Positions 44,599-54,751 are shown, counted from the first letter of the stretch. The stretch is DNA of 64,000 bases from Bacteroidota bacterium (GCA_023459355.1 JAEWUM010000036.1:62001-126000), one strand, 5' to 3'. The notes: generated by a model not told the origin, from the letters alone. Made by a program: numbers and translations.

Positions 44599-46311
44599 AT
44601 GAAAAAACACCTCCTGCTCCTCTCTGCAACGATCCTTGCATGTAGTCTGAATGCCCAGAATGATGTTCCTAAGTCACTTGAAAGGGGATTAATTCCCTCT
44701 ACTTACAACCGGAACGCACTTACGATTGTGATTCTTGATAACAATTGTACCTATATTTCCGACATTAAACAAGCTACCGATAATATTATCATCCCTGAGA
44801 AATTTGATGACAATACGGTATTAACCAAATGTATTAAATCGGCATCTGGTAAAGATGAAATTTTATCAACGATTAATCAATCTAAATTGGGTAATCAAAT
44901 TCTTTCAACCTGGTTTTCACGTTCTGCAGAGGGCGATTTCAACATGTCGCTGATTGCTGAAAGAGGTATGTATAATGCAACTGCCGACGACATGATTAAA
45001 GCTTCTGCTTCCAAAATTGGAATGAACAAAATAAAAGATGCAGGTCAGGCATTGGTAAACAACAGTTACATACAGGTAATTGAGTTTAAAGATGTAATTA
45101 CCATGAAGGAGTATTATGACAGACAGGATGCTGCAAATTACAATTATGCAAAGGCCAATAATACGCAATACAAACCTGTTGAACGTACCAAAAACGGATG
45201 GAAAGGAAGTGCAGTTTCTTATTTATTCAAGATTGATCCTGCCTATGTGGATTTGCTATTCAATGACATGTGGATTTATGCTGATGACGACCCGGCAGTC
45301 AGAACACAAAAAAAGGAATTGTTCGACAATGCAAACTTCAGTTTCAGTTTTGTTATGGAAGTTGCAAACGAAGCCGAGGGAACACAGGACAATCCGAATC
45401 CAAACACAGGATTACCTGTGCAATTAACAAGGGAACAACTCTTTGCCAGGTTGGTTAATAGTGGTATTAAAGCCTCATTATATGAATTTGAAACAAAATA
45501 CGAACCTTTCAGGGTAAAAACAGCCCTTCAGACCAGAAAGCCTTTACAAGCAAAAATCGGAACAAAAGAAGGTATTGGAGTTGATCAGCGTTTCTTCGTA
45601 CTCGAGAACATCATGAATTCAAAAGGAGAAATCAAATCAAAAAGACAAGGAGTTATACTCGTAAAGAAAGTTGAAAACAATTCTGTTGTTGCGACTGCCT
45701 CAAATATTCCGATGTCGAAATTTTATCAGACGGCTGGAAAAAGATTAGAACCTGGCATGACAATGCAACAACGCAATGACTATGGTGTTGGGCTTTCGAT
45801 GGGTGCTGGTGGAGGTGCTTTGGGTGGATTTTACATGAAAGCCGAGGGAAACCTGGCAACTATTTCTCGCATGTTACCGGGAATCGAAAATTTAATAAAA
45901 GTAACTCAATTGAAAGTATTTGGATCTGTAGCATTTGACGCCGGGGATTATACTACATTCGATGAAACCACATTCACCAGGTTCCAATTAGGTATTTCAA
46001 AAGGTTTTTATTTTATGAGAAATTTTTCCATAGCACCATTTATAGCGTACGGTTCTGAAAGCGCAACTCCCATGTCATATCCTGAGGGATATACCATTAA
46101 TGCTGACTTTTTAAATATTGGCACATACTTTACAGCCAATATCTTATACAATCTTCAATTAGTGGCAACCTTGAATATTTATGGATTATTAGGTACTGCT
46201 TATGAAAAATATGACGGTGAAATAACAGGAACCTATCCTTATTCTTATGACTATTATTTTGATGGGCGAACAGGCGCCAATTTGGAATTTGGATTAAGAT
46301 ATGAATTCTAA
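44599..46311 (+). CDS. Secreted protein with FlgT-C-like segment and C-terminal outer-membrane barrel
   Basis: A 570-residue protein with a signal peptide ending SLNAQ. I do not recognise a named family over the full length. Residues of about 310-400 (LQAKIGTKEGIGVDQRFFVL, then GVILVKKVENNSVVAT and AGKRLEPGMTM) resemble the C-terminal SH3-like domain of FlgT (VGLKxGD.F.V). The remainder (about 410-570) has alternating beta strands and ends GLRYEF, with a terminal Phe typical of outer-membrane barrels. It is the first of five closely spaced plus-strand genes. A role as outer-membrane anchor for the complex is inferred. Confidence 0.75.
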   Translation: MKKHLLLLSATILACSLNAQNDVPKSLERGLIPSTYNRNALTIVILDNNCTYISDIKQATDNIIIPEKFDDNTVLTKCIKSASGKDEILSTINQSKLGNQILSTWFSRSAEGDFNMSLIAERGMYNATADDMIKASASKIGMNKIKDAGQALVNNSYIQVIEFKDVITMKEYYDRQDAANYNYAKANNTQYKPVERTKNGWKGSAVSYLFKIDPAYVDLLFNDMWIYADDDPAVRTQKKELFDNANFSFSFVMEVANEAEGTQDNPNPNTGLPVQLTREQLFARLVNSGIKASLYEFETKYEPFRVKTALQTRKPLQAKIGTKEGIGVDQRFFVLENIMNSKGEIKSKRQGVILVKKVENNSVVATASNIPMSKFYQTAGKRLEPGMTMQQRNDYGVGLSMGAGGGALGGFYMKAEGNLATISRMLPGIENLIKVTQLKVFGSVAFDAGDYTTFDETTFTRFQLGISKGFYFMRNFSIAPFIAYGSESATPMSYPEGYTINADFLNIGTYFTANILYNLQLVATLNIYGLLGTAYEKYDGEITGTYPYSYDYYFDGRTGANLEFGLRYEF

Positions 46312-46328
46312 ACATTTAAATCTTTTAT

Positions 46329-46841
46329 ATGAACACTAAAAACATTATATTAATCGTACTTTCCATTGTTGTATTAACTTCAATTAACGGGCAATCCCGC
46401 AAGGATTTAAAGGCTATTTACCACAGTCAGTACAGCTACGAAGTGATGTGTCTTGGCGTGGGTCAGGACGGCACAAAAGCCATCAAGGTATGGAGTTATG
46501 GCAAAACAGCTGAAATAGCAGCACACAATGCCAAAAGAGATGCCGTTGCAGCTGTAATTTTTAAAGGTGTTCCGGGAGGCAATGGTGCTGCTCCAACTCC
46601 TCCTATTTTAGGCATCGATGGCTACGAAAAGAATCAGACCTTTTTTGATGAATTTTTCAAAGCCGGGGGCATGTATCTTGGTTTTATCAACCTTACAGCT
46701 GATGGAGTTCCAAGTGGTGCCGACAGAATTAAAACAAACAAAGGTTTCAAAGTAGCCATTTATGCTTCAGTTAATTTTGATGCCTTAAGAAAATACCTCG
46801 AAGATCAGGGTATTGCCAGAAGGCTCGATGCTGGTTTCTAA
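46329..46841 (+). CDS. Small secreted protein with LPP20-like pattern
   Basis: A 170-residue protein with a signal peptide ending SINGQ. The segment GTKAIKVWSYGKTAEIAAHN, followed by AKRDAVAAVIF, resembles the helix of LPP20-type proteins in which residues A..NA..D/EA recur after a short glycine-containing strand. No catalytic motif is seen and no lipobox is present. It lies 17 bp after the barrel protein and 30 bp before the DUF6175-like gene, so it is in the same unit. Function is unknown. Confidence 0.72.
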   Translation: MNTKNIILIVLSIVVLTSINGQSRKDLKAIYHSQYSYEVMCLGVGQDGTKAIKVWSYGKTAEIAAHNAKRDAVAAVIFKGVPGGNGAAPTPPILGIDGYEKNQTFFDEFFKAGGMYLGFINLTADGVPSGADRIKTNKGFKVAIYASVNFDALRKYLEDQGIARRLDAGF

Positions 46842-46871
46842 AAGAATAAACAACAAATAAATCATAGTACC

Positions 46872-47843
46872 ATGAAAAAAATCTTTATTTTATTTGCATT
46901 AGCCCTTACCTGCGCATCAATATCAGGTCAGGCAAAAAAACCAATAATTATGGTTGTTCCCAGCGATGCGTTTTGCATCAGCAAGGGATATTTTACGACT
47001 ATCAACTTAAACGGAAGCGAACAAAAAATCCCGGATTTCAAGAAAGCCATGCAGGAAGACAGTCAGATACGTTTAGTGATTACCAAAATGGGAAGCATCA
47101 TGTCGGATCGCGGATTTCCGCTTAAAGATTTAGAACAAACACTCAAAAGCATTGAAACTGAAAGTGCCGAGTTGGCTATGATGGCTTCTAAATCTTCCGG
47201 CGCCGCCATCAGTGAATCGCCGATAGACATCCTGAGAAGAACCGCAAAGGCAGATATCATCATGGATTTGGATTACACAATCAAACGACAGGGGCCAAGT
47301 CAGATTATCACTTTTAACCTGAGAGGATTAGATGCTTATTCGAACAAACAGGTAGCTGCTGCTGCCGGTGTGGGAGCTCCATCTTCATTTGCAACAGCTG
47401 ATTTACTGCTGGAAGAAGCTGTATTAAGTCACATGGATGCTTTCAATGGTCAGCTAAACAAACATTTTGAAGACATGTTTACCAACGGACGTGAAGTTAC
47501 AGTGGTTGTGAGGGTATGGACAGGAGCTGAAGTTGATTTAGAAGAGGATTTTACGGTTAATAATGAAACAGACATGCTTTCGATGCACATTGAAAACTGG
47601 ATGGCTGAGAACACGGTATCAGGAAGATTTTCAACCAGCGATGCTACTGAAAATGTGCTGAAGATGGAACAGGTTCGTATTCCTATGATGTATAAAAGCT
47701 CCAGTGGCAGGGAAATGGCGATGGATACACGTCGTTTTGTATCAAATTTAAGCAGGTATCTCGCCAACGCCCCTTTCAATATTGAAACTAAAATATATCA
47801 ACGCGGATTGGGTGAATGTTGGTTAATCATCGGAGAAAAATAA
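46872..47843 (+). CDS. Secreted protein, probable DUF6175 family (CsgG/TolB-N-like)
   Basis: A 323-residue protein with a signal peptide ending SISGQ. The mature start KKPIIMVVPSDAFC matches my recollection of DUF6175 proteins of Bacteroidetes, a call I hold moderately. The pattern of strand, helix, a long helical hairpin and ADIIMDLDYTIKRQGPSQII resembles the nucleotide-binding-like fold of CsgG, TolB-N and GNA1162-type proteins. A C-terminal domain (GREVTVVVRVWTGAEVDLEE) is preceded by a hinge. It is in the middle of the five-gene unit. Role unknown; an outer-membrane assembly part is inferred. Confidence 0.74.
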   Translation: MKKIFILFALALTCASISGQAKKPIIMVVPSDAFCISKGYFTTINLNGSEQKIPDFKKAMQEDSQIRLVITKMGSIMSDRGFPLKDLEQTLKSIETESAELAMMASKSSGAAISESPIDILRRTAKADIIMDLDYTIKRQGPSQIITFNLRGLDAYSNKQVAAAAGVGAPSSFATADLLLEEAVLSHMDAFNGQLNKHFEDMFTNGREVTVVVRVWTGAEVDLEEDFTVNNETDMLSMHIENWMAENTVSGRFSTSDATENVLKMEQVRIPMMYKSSSGREMAMDTRRFVSNLSRYLANAPFNIETKIYQRGLGECWLIIGEK

Positions 47844-47858
47844 TTAAAATCGATAAAC

Positions 47859-48926
47859 ATGAAAAATCTCATCAAACGATTGACATTGCTGCTCATAATT
47901 GCAGTTATTATACCCTACTCAATTGGACAGAACAGTGCTGCTCAAAGCGATGACTTCAAACGCATCGCCATTGCACCCACCTTGTCTCCTGAATTGAACA
48001 ATTACCCTCAGGCCTCATTGAATATTCTGAAGAATAAGATGAAGAATATCGTAAGTCTGAATGGCATGAGTGCTCTGGAAGGCAGCAACATCTTCATTAT
48101 TTACCCGCAAATTTCGGTGATTAAAAGTGAAGTTACAGCAACAAGTCCTGCTATGTATGCATTGCGACTGGAAGTGATTTTTAATGTAGCCGATTTCTAC
48201 ACCGGGAATGTTTATGCCAGTGCTGCTCACGAAGTGGCAGGTGTGGGCAGAACAGAACAGGTAGCCTATAATGCTGCTTTTCAGCAGATACCCGACAGAG
48301 CCGGCAAATACAAGGTAATGATGGAAAAAGCCAAAACAGAAATCATTGGATATTACAACACCCACTGCGACCTGGCTATTTCACGCGCTAAAAGCCTTGC
48401 TGCACAACGAAGATGGAGCGATGCACTCGATTTATTGAATTCTGTTCCTCCCGTATCCCGTGAATGTTTTGATAAGGCTAACTTTGCTGCAGAAGAAATT
48501 GCACGCAACATGCCGGTTATCATCCCTACAGAACATCCCGTTGACGATGCACAGGTAAAAGCGAAAGAAGTTGAAACCCAAGACATGGTAGAATTGGGCA
48601 ACAATGTGTTTATTCGCTATAAAAGTGCCAGGTTAATTGGCGATATCACAACGGTCTATTTTGAGCTGATAAGTAAAAACGAAGATGATTTCGACCAACA
48701 TTTTTACAGAATCTACGAGACATTCATCATCAACGAAAAAGGAGAAGAACTGCGGATAAAACAAATGAAAGTCGGAAAAAAGGAAAGCAACTACTACATC
48801 AAAGCCACGCTCATTCCGGAGGTAAATACCGAGCTGGTATGCGAATTTCCGAAGGTTAAAGAAATAAAAATGCTTCGGTTTATGATAAATGACAATCTTT
48901 TCAGGTTTAAAAATATTGTGCTTTGA
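47859..48926 (+). CDS. Secreted protein with CsgG-like N-terminal and C-terminal beta domain
   Basis: A 355-residue protein with a signal peptide ending SIGQ. The mature N-terminus (FKRIAIAPTLSPEL...) and the strand FIIYPQISVIKSEV resemble the N-terminal part of CsgG/GNA1162-like proteins. The helix GRTEQVAYNAAFQQI echoes the LPP20 pattern, and RRWSDALDLLNSVPPVSREC is TPR-like. A C-terminal domain of about 100 residues is beta-rich (VFIRYKSARLIGDITTVYFE). The last bases overlap a possible upstream start of the next gene but not its chosen ATG. It belongs to the plus-strand unit. Confidence 0.72.
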   Translation: MKNLIKRLTLLLIIAVIIPYSIGQNSAAQSDDFKRIAIAPTLSPELNNYPQASLNILKNKMKNIVSLNGMSALEGSNIFIIYPQISVIKSEVTATSPAMYALRLEVIFNVADFYTGNVYASAAHEVAGVGRTEQVAYNAAFQQIPDRAGKYKVMMEKAKTEIIGYYNTHCDLAISRAKSLAAQRRWSDALDLLNSVPPVSRECFDKANFAAEEIARNMPVIIPTEHPVDDAQVKAKEVETQDMVELGNNVFIRYKSARLIGDITTVYFELISKNEDDFDQHFYRIYETFIINEKGEELRIKQMKVGKKESNYYIKATLIPEVNTELVCEFPKVKEIKMLRFMINDNLFRFKNIVL

Positions 48927-48945
48927 AACTAAAAAACAACTTGCC

Positions 48946-50226
48946 ATGAGAAGAATCATATTTTTAGGCTTCATCCTGCTATCGATAGCGGCAGCTGCAC
49001 AAGTATCGGTACTGGAGAAAAGCGGAAAGAAACCGGGATGGATTATGGAGATGGAACGGGGCTTCATCATTGGAATTGGAAAAGCAGGTGATATTCAACT
49101 GGCTCAGGACAATGCCATGCTACAGGTTAAAGCCCAGATTGTAAGCTCTGTTGCAGATAACATTGTTTCAAGTTCGGAATTGAGAACTATTGAAGTTACG
49201 GCTGAGAATATCTCAAAACAATTTCAGAGTTTTTCAGGCGTCATCACTTCCCAATCGGCTACTCAGGATTTCCTGCACGGCATTTCGAAAGTTAACGTGA
49301 GTGACTTTTATTGGGAAAAACTGCAGGATAAAAATACCAAAGCACTATATTATCAGTATTTCATCAAGTATCCTTTCAGTCAGTGGGACCTGGAAAAATT
49401 GGTTGCTGATTTCAAAATGAAAGACAGGGAATTGACAGAAACATTAGAAAAAACACTGGAACGTCTTAACACCTTTAAATCAATCGAGGAATTAAGAGAA
49501 TGTAAATCTATACTGACCGGATTACAACAATACTTTATAGATCAACGCAAAACAAAAGCACAAATCGGAATCGAGCGTGCTTTACAATTTCTTGGCTCTG
49601 TCATAATCAGGAATGAAAACAGCTCATTGGGCATTTTGCGTTATGCTTTGTACATCGACAATCGCATCGTGACCTTTTCTTCCCGTCCAACTGTTAAGGC
49701 ACCCTGTGCAATTATTGAAGACCGGAAAACCGGCACAGAAATTTGCGAAATGAAATACCGCTATGATGAGTGCTATGGAGATGTTGATAACAAAATTTTC
49801 ATTAGTTACAACATTCCTGAAGGGAAAAAAGCCGAAAACACCTTTTACTTCGACATCAACGAAAATAAAGCTGAGTTAAATCTGATTGGCACGATCAGGA
49901 TAAACGGTGGAGATATCGACAATGAGGTTGTAAGAAATACAAGTTGCAAAATAGAACTTTCATCCAAGTTTGATAGTCCGACAACCATCACCAACATTAC
50001 CCTGGAATGGAAGCAAAACGGAATAGTCATCGACATTCCGGTCAATCAAACGATTAAAGGAAAAGGAGTTCATGTTGTAGAGTACATCATACCTTCTATC
50101 CCGATGGCAGCAGTGTCAACCATGTTGTTCCCCGAAAATAAGGTGAATGGTTCAATAACCTATACATCAGGTAACCAAACACAACGAATCAGAATTTACC
50201 AACGGGATTATATTACCTCCTGGTAA
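48946..50226 (+). CDS. LPP20-like secreted protein, plus-strand copy
   Basis: A 426-residue protein with a signal peptide ending IAAAAQ. Residues of about 25-170 match the LPP20 pattern (PGWIMEMERGFIIGIGKAGD, then AQDNAMLQVKAQIVSSVADN and YYQYFIKYPFSQWDLEKL). LPP20 is the fold of the flagellar outer-membrane lipoprotein FlgP and Helicobacter Lpp20. The C-terminal half is beta-rich and unclassified. I use the ATG at 48946 (MRRIIFLGF), which begins the signal peptide. It converges with the paralogue on the minus strand, whose stop is 2 bp away. Confidence 0.78.
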   Translation: MRRIIFLGFILLSIAAAAQVSVLEKSGKKPGWIMEMERGFIIGIGKAGDIQLAQDNAMLQVKAQIVSSVADNIVSSSELRTIEVTAENISKQFQSFSGVITSQSATQDFLHGISKVNVSDFYWEKLQDKNTKALYYQYFIKYPFSQWDLEKLVADFKMKDRELTETLEKTLERLNTFKSIEELRECKSILTGLQQYFIDQRKTKAQIGIERALQFLGSVIIRNENSSLGILRYALYIDNRIVTFSSRPTVKAPCAIIEDRKTGTEICEMKYRYDECYGDVDNKIFISYNIPEGKKAENTFYFDINENKAELNLIGTIRINGGDIDNEVVRNTSCKIELSSKFDSPTTITNITLEWKQNGIVIDIPVNQTIKGKGVHVVEYIIPSIPMAAVSTMLFPENKVNGSITYTSGNQTQRIRIYQRDYITSW

Positions 50227-50227
50227 A

Positions 50228-51610
50228 TTATTTTAAAATAGCCTCTTCAATCTCTCTGAAATAGCGGGTGTTGATCTGTTTAACAAATTCGTTATAAGCT
50301 TCAATGCCCGCTTTCCCGGGAGTCAGTTGCATTCCTTTCACCGGCGATATTTCTGTAATATATTTAATTTTGTTGTTGGTATCAGTCACAACAATGGTAC
50401 CCGTTAGTATGCTGGTATAAATACCGTTAGCGAAACTTTGCTGTTTAGTTTCTGTTTCAACAACGCAAACAAAATCCTCGCTGTTATTCTCAGATGCATA
50501 TCCTTTTGATTTACTCAGATTGACAAACGTTTTTCTAACCATCCCATCTGATATTTCAACACCTGCATTGCTTTCCTTTATTTCAAACCTGATTGTCGGC
50601 TTAGAAATGTAAACAGGTATGGTAAGTGTATTGAGAGACATATCCAGAATAGCCCTGCGAACCACGAAATCGGCGGATGACTCAACCAGCATTGTATTTA
50701 CATCCGGCACCACCCTAAAAGTCTCCTCTTTATTCAAAGAACGGGTTTTACCTATTGAAAACTGAGCCTGCCCCTTTTCATCCGTAATCACGATTGCAGG
50801 TTGAATAGCTCTTTCAGAATAGTGCGCCAACAATGGAAATCCTGAAACAGGTTTGCCTTTTTCATCCAACAGGCGAAAAGTTAGCTTATCGCGATTGATT
50901 TCTCCGGATGAAATCACCTGAATTTCAGGATGCGATGGCTCAATTTTCAGTGAAGATAATATAGCATTCAGCCGGGCAAATGACTGAACAACCAGATTCT
51001 CTTCCTTGTTGTCGATAGACGCGACAATAGTCTCATTCAGATAGAGTTTAACAGCATCAACCGTTTTGGCATAATTTACCAATGCCTGTTTCAAATCTCT
51101 ATTTTTATCAGCATCTGTTGCAAGTTTAAAATAAGATGCCGCATTCTGCACTGCCGCCTGTCGCTTCAGTTGTTGCTGTTCGTAATATTTTCGTTTCGAT
51201 AAGCGGTAGTACACCCAGTAGTTTTTCTTATCGGCATAGGTTGCCACCAACTCATATCCATCCAGCTCGGTAGAAACCCGCGAACGAATCAGCGAGTTAA
51301 ATTCATCTGTTATTTTATCATTTCTGACCAGTGTCACCAACACATTGGAAGAAAAAAGTTGTACCGATATCTCGGATGCCAGTTCGTTAAGCGCATCCTT
51401 ACGGGCTCTTTCGACATGGGTGTTTTGTTTTTTATAGATGGGTGCAGAACCAATACCAATAAAATACTCCGGGTCAGAAAGCTGGGTATTCACCCAATCA
51501 GGAACTATTTTTTTCCTGAAGCATGCATGCACATTGATACCTTGCATCAACAGCACCAAAACGAAACAATAAACTGAGATCTTGATCGAAAATTTATTTA
51601 TCGGGATCAT
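50228..51610 (-). CDS. LPP20-like secreted protein, minus-strand copy
   Basis: A 460-residue protein whose N-terminal hydrophobic segment ends INVHAC. Residues of about 30-170 repeat the LPP20 pattern: PDWVNTQLSDPEYFIGIGSA, ERARKDALNELASEISVQLF, and YWVYYRLSKRKYYEQQQLKR. The C-terminal region (about 230-440) looks like two Ig-like or CARDB-type beta domains. These include GEINRDKLTFRLLDEKGKPV, suggesting a big extracellular arm. I use the ATG at 51610; it overlaps the end of the upstream TPR-like lipoprotein gene by 17 bp, implying coupling. It is a likely paralogue of the convergent gene at 48946. Confidence 0.78.
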   Translation of the reverse strand: MIPINKFSIKISVYCFVLVLLMQGINVHACFRKKIVPDWVNTQLSDPEYFIGIGSAPIYKKQNTHVERARKDALNELASEISVQLFSSNVLVTLVRNDKITDEFNSLIRSRVSTELDGYELVATYADKKNYWVYYRLSKRKYYEQQQLKRQAAVQNAASYFKLATDADKNRDLKQALVNYAKTVDAVKLYLNETIVASIDNKEENLVVQSFARLNAILSSLKIEPSHPEIQVISSGEINRDKLTFRLLDEKGKPVSGFPLLAHYSERAIQPAIVITDEKGQAQFSIGKTRSLNKEETFRVVPDVNTMLVESSADFVVRRAILDMSLNTLTIPVYISKPTIRFEIKESNAGVEISDGMVRKTFVNLSKSKGYASENNSEDFVCVVETETKQQSFANGIYTSILTGTIVVTDTNNKIKYITEISPVKGMQLTPGKAGIEAYNEFVKQINTRYFREIEEAILK

Positions 51611-52961
51611 AAGCTCTGATTTTTTTAAACATATCCATGGCAGCAACCGATGCAAAGTTTTGCTCAAATGATGCTTTTTCGGTCAACACCGTCCGGGCAT
51701 CAAACAATTGCCTCATTGAATTCAAACGTGCCTGGTCTGTATACATTGTATCTCTCCTTCCCTCCCCCCAATCGCCGGGAAACAAGTCACGTTGGTCATA
51801 TTCACTGCTTGCGTAAACAACCTTGTCTGAATATGTTTTCTCAATTATATCCGCTGCAACTACAATGGTATTTTCGACCCGGATAAACTCATAACCGAAC
51901 TGAATCGTTGCATGAGCTGTTTGTGAACATTCGAGATAATACACCTTTCTGAATTTTTGCTGCCTGTCTTTGTCTGTATAACGCAGAAATGCCTTTCGTT
52001 CCGTTTTGTTGATTTTCGAAACGGAGTAAACCGATTTTTTGATATCACCCGACAAAAATACCCTGATGGGAATCACCAGACTGGCATCGAATGGCAAATT
52101 ATGTTGCAGGGCAAGTCGTTGCTCCTCCAACATACGACGTGTGTAATCGGTTGATACTATCTTCAGCAAAGGATCGTTTTGTTTAGCAAACTCCTGTTTA
52201 GTCATTTGTTCAATTTCCGAGGCCAGAAAAGGGTAAGCATAAGCCTGCTTAAATGGCTGAATGGCAATGGTAAGCACAGCATATTGCAGGGATTCTTTTT
52301 GCAGGGACGCGGCATCTTTGTATGTCGGATTGACTTTCAACAAACGTCCAAAAGCAAAATAAGCGGAACGATACAACCTGCCATCAAAATACTTGCGTCC
52401 CTCTCTGTATATCGGTTCACAAACGGCAAAAGCATGCAACTCGATGGCACGTTCATAATTCCGGTCAATGCTCATTACCTCCTGAAACAGCCTTTCTGCC
52501 TCACTGAACTGCTCTTTGTCGAGCGCTTCCTGTGCTTTTGTATAGGTTACCCGTAAATGGCGGATTTTCGCCTCGTCAAATTGTCCCCGGGCTTTATGAC
52601 TGACATCAAAATCAACCTTAAATTCCGCCGTCTTTTGCTGCAGGTTCTGCAATTCAAGGAAATAAGCCACAACCTGATTATCCTGTAATGCCATATATGC
52701 ATCGTTGATTTTCGATTCCAGCTCGTCACCGTATCTTTTCGCTGCACGCATCAGTCCGATTCGGGCATCATCATTTTTTTCAAACTTCTTCCGAAGCGAA
52801 AAAACATAATTATCCACAGCCTGACGGTACATCTCAGCCTGTTCATACTTAACAGCCTGGCGCACATATCTTTTTGAGGCGCAACCGGCCAAAATCAACA
52901 GGAATAAAGCTATGAAAAACCAATTAAAAACGTTATTATTAAGTCTGATCATCCGCAACAA
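51594..52961 (-). CDS. TPR-like outer-membrane lipoprotein
   Basis: A 455-residue lipoprotein. The lipobox is LLILAGCAS, so Cys27 would be lipidated. The first half contains TPR-like helices (AEMYRQAVDNYVFSLRKKFE, EALDKEQFSEAERLFQEVMS, YRSAYFAFGRLLKVNPTYKD). The second half is a mixed domain starting LTIAIQPFKQAYAYPFLA, with a possible CsgG-like beta pattern (IQFGYEFIRVENTIVVAADI). TPR lipoproteins often scaffold secretion or assembly complexes. It lies between the YfaP-like gene and the LPP20-like gene on the minus strand. Confidence 0.82.
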   Translation of the reverse strand: MLRMIRLNNNVFNWFFIALFLLILAGCASKRYVRQAVKYEQAEMYRQAVDNYVFSLRKKFEKNDDARIGLMRAAKRYGDELESKINDAYMALQDNQVVAYFLELQNLQQKTAEFKVDFDVSHKARGQFDEAKIRHLRVTYTKAQEALDKEQFSEAERLFQEVMSIDRNYERAIELHAFAVCEPIYREGRKYFDGRLYRSAYFAFGRLLKVNPTYKDAASLQKESLQYAVLTIAIQPFKQAYAYPFLASEIEQMTKQEFAKQNDPLLKIVSTDYTRRMLEEQRLALQHNLPFDASLVIPIRVFLSGDIKKSVYSVSKINKTERKAFLRYTDKDRQQKFRKVYYLECSQTAHATIQFGYEFIRVENTIVVAADIIEKTYSDKVVYASSEYDQRDLFPGDWGEGRRDTMYTDQARLNSMRQLFDARTVLTEKASFEQNFASVAAMDMFKKIRAYDPDK

Positions 52962-52967
52962 AAATCA

Positions 52968-53735
52968 TTAATTCAAACTACTGATGGTAAACCCACCTTC
53001 AATCTCACCCCTGTTAATTTTGAACACATTCCAACCATTTCCTGTTTTTCCGACAGGCACATAAAAGGTGTTGGTTAATTCGTTGTTATTATAAACCCTG
53101 ACTACCGCTTTTGATTTAGAAAGCTCATTGGACGAAGACCTGTTAGTGTTCGTATAATCATGAACGTAACAGGTATAAACCGCATTATTATCAGCACGAT
53201 AAATGGTAATTGTTTCCGGTCCGTAGCATTTGGTATCGTCCCGATCAAGCCGGGCAGCACCATCTCCTGAACTTTGCATATTGCGATAAGAAATGTGATA
53301 AGCACCTTCTTTCACCAAATGCAAATCGAGATCCGACGGACTGCTATCCCAATCCAGCACAATGCGCACAGCCCCTAATTCAGTTCTGGGAGATACCGTA
53401 AATCGATTATAAAAAATAGTATTGGCAACAACTTCAAAGCGATAGGTTGCTGTTATATAACCTTTTTTGGCGAAAGTAAAGTAATACATCCCATCCGTTT
53501 TTTTATCAAAAAGTATTTTACCTCCGGGGTCGGTTGTAAACTCACCAATATCCCTGATATTGATTACACCATCCGAAACCACATCGCCTGTAAGAGCGTC
53601 AAAGAAACGCAGGGTAAACTTATCCTCGTGCATTTCAGTCTGCACATCTTCGAGCAAATCACGCATCTTGTCGATTTGCGAATTCGCTGCAAAATAAATG
53701 ACCGATAACAAAATCAAAACAAGTCCTCTTTTCAT
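52968..53735 (-). CDS. YfaP/DUF2135-like secreted protein
   Basis: A 255-residue protein with a signal peptide ending AANSQ. An N-terminal region (about 38-110) looks like a carboxypeptidase-regulatory-type beta domain (FFDALTGDVVSDGVINIRDI). The rest matches the YfaP/DUF2135 pattern: RIVLDWDSSPSDLDLHLVKE, GAARLDRDDTKCYGPETITI and TCYVHDYTN, then WNVFKINRGEI. The DxDxH acidic pattern is typical of a metal-stabilised beta sandwich. It is probably surface-exposed or periplasmic and adhesive or structural. Adjacent genes encode the TPR-like lipoprotein and an unclassified secreted protein. Confidence 0.83.
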   Translation of the reverse strand: MKRGLVLILLSVIYFAANSQIDKMRDLLEDVQTEMHEDKFTLRFFDALTGDVVSDGVINIRDIGEFTTDPGGKILFDKKTDGMYYFTFAKKGYITATYRFEVVANTIFYNRFTVSPRTELGAVRIVLDWDSSPSDLDLHLVKEGAYHISYRNMQSSGDGAARLDRDDTKCYGPETITIYRADNNAVYTCYVHDYTNTNRSSSNELSKSKAVVRVYNNNELTNTFYVPVGKTGNGWNVFKINRGEIEGGFTISSLN

Positions 53736-53774
53736 AATAATTCAATTTAAATTTTATTCACCTTACAATGCCAC

Positions 53775-54737
53775 TTAATGAGACAGTATGACATGTAAAG
53801 AATTGTTCTTTAGCACAATATTTTGAACTTGCACAACACAATCAAAGGTGCCTGTTTCCCTGTTCAATGAAATCAATTTAGACTGATATTCATCACCTAC
53901 CTGTTTGACCCGCACCTGTTCGTTCATAAACTGCCGCGATATTTGTTTAACAACATCTGATATCAGCGCATACCATAATCCATGATATACCGGAGCACCT
54001 GAAAACTTATTTTCCGGCAGTTCAGCCTCATCATCAGGTTCATAAAAGTAGCGATATTGCTCAAAAACAGAGTTATATTCGTTGAATTTGCTGTTAATGC
54101 TAATTTTCCCGCGACTATCGGCATGAAAACGATAATCCGAATTCAGCGCCATCATGGACGGATAAAAAACGATATTATTATTTACCGATATCCTGTTAAT
54201 TGTTCTCGAAACATCATCGAGGGAAATTTCCTTGGCATAAATTTCCATTTCCCCTGCAAAATTAACGATAACATTTTTGGGTGGAATACCAGGATTGACT
54301 GTCAACAAAACAATTATTTCTCCACTCGATAATTGATGATGATTAAAACTGCACTGACTCAACGGGATAGAACAATTCATCTGCAACAAACACAATTCCT
54401 CGTAATTGGACATCAACCCTCCGGAATCTTCATCGTGAAAGAAGTCGGTTACTCCCCTGCCTTTCGCATTTTTCAATGCATACATAAAAACAGCACGAGC
54501 GTAAGCCTGATTCATGGCGAGTAAAGTATCCTTCATCGCGGGATCAGAAATGCCAACAAAAACAGGGGCGGAAGCAAGATTAAAAACCGGCGGAATGGTA
54601 CTTTTAACTGGTATTGGCGTGTTCAATTCCTGCTGATTGGATGATGACATCTCATCAATCAGGCTTTTCAGATAATCCTGTGAAAAACAGAAAAATGAAA
54701 CTGAAGACAGCCATATTAAAATTACACAGGTACGCAT
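53775..54737 (-). CDS. Unclassified secreted protein with weak LPP20-like segment
   Basis: A 320-residue protein with a signal peptide ending SFFCFSQ. The stretch PVFVGISDPAMKDTLLAMNQ, followed by AYARAVFMYALKNAKGRG, follows the LPP20-like arrangement (strand with xxGxS, then helix with A..(R/N)A...AL). The match is weaker than in its neighbours. A C-terminal region ends VLKNNSLHVILSH without further motifs. It heads the minus-strand group that contains the YfaP-like, TPR-like and LPP20-like genes. Function is unknown. Confidence 0.7.
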   Translation of the reverse strand: MRTCVILIWLSSVSFFCFSQDYLKSLIDEMSSSNQQELNTPIPVKSTIPPVFNLASAPVFVGISDPAMKDTLLAMNQAYARAVFMYALKNAKGRGVTDFFHDEDSGGLMSNYEELCLLQMNCSIPLSQCSFNHHQLSSGEIIVLLTVNPGIPPKNVIVNFAGEMEIYAKEISLDDVSRTINRISVNNNIVFYPSMMALNSDYRFHADSRGKISINSKFNEYNSVFEQYRYFYEPDDEAELPENKFSGAPVYHGLWYALISDVVKQISRQFMNEQVRVKQVGDEYQSKLISLNRETGTFDCVVQVQNIVLKNNSLHVILSH

Positions 54738-54751
54738 AAGGCAAAAAAATA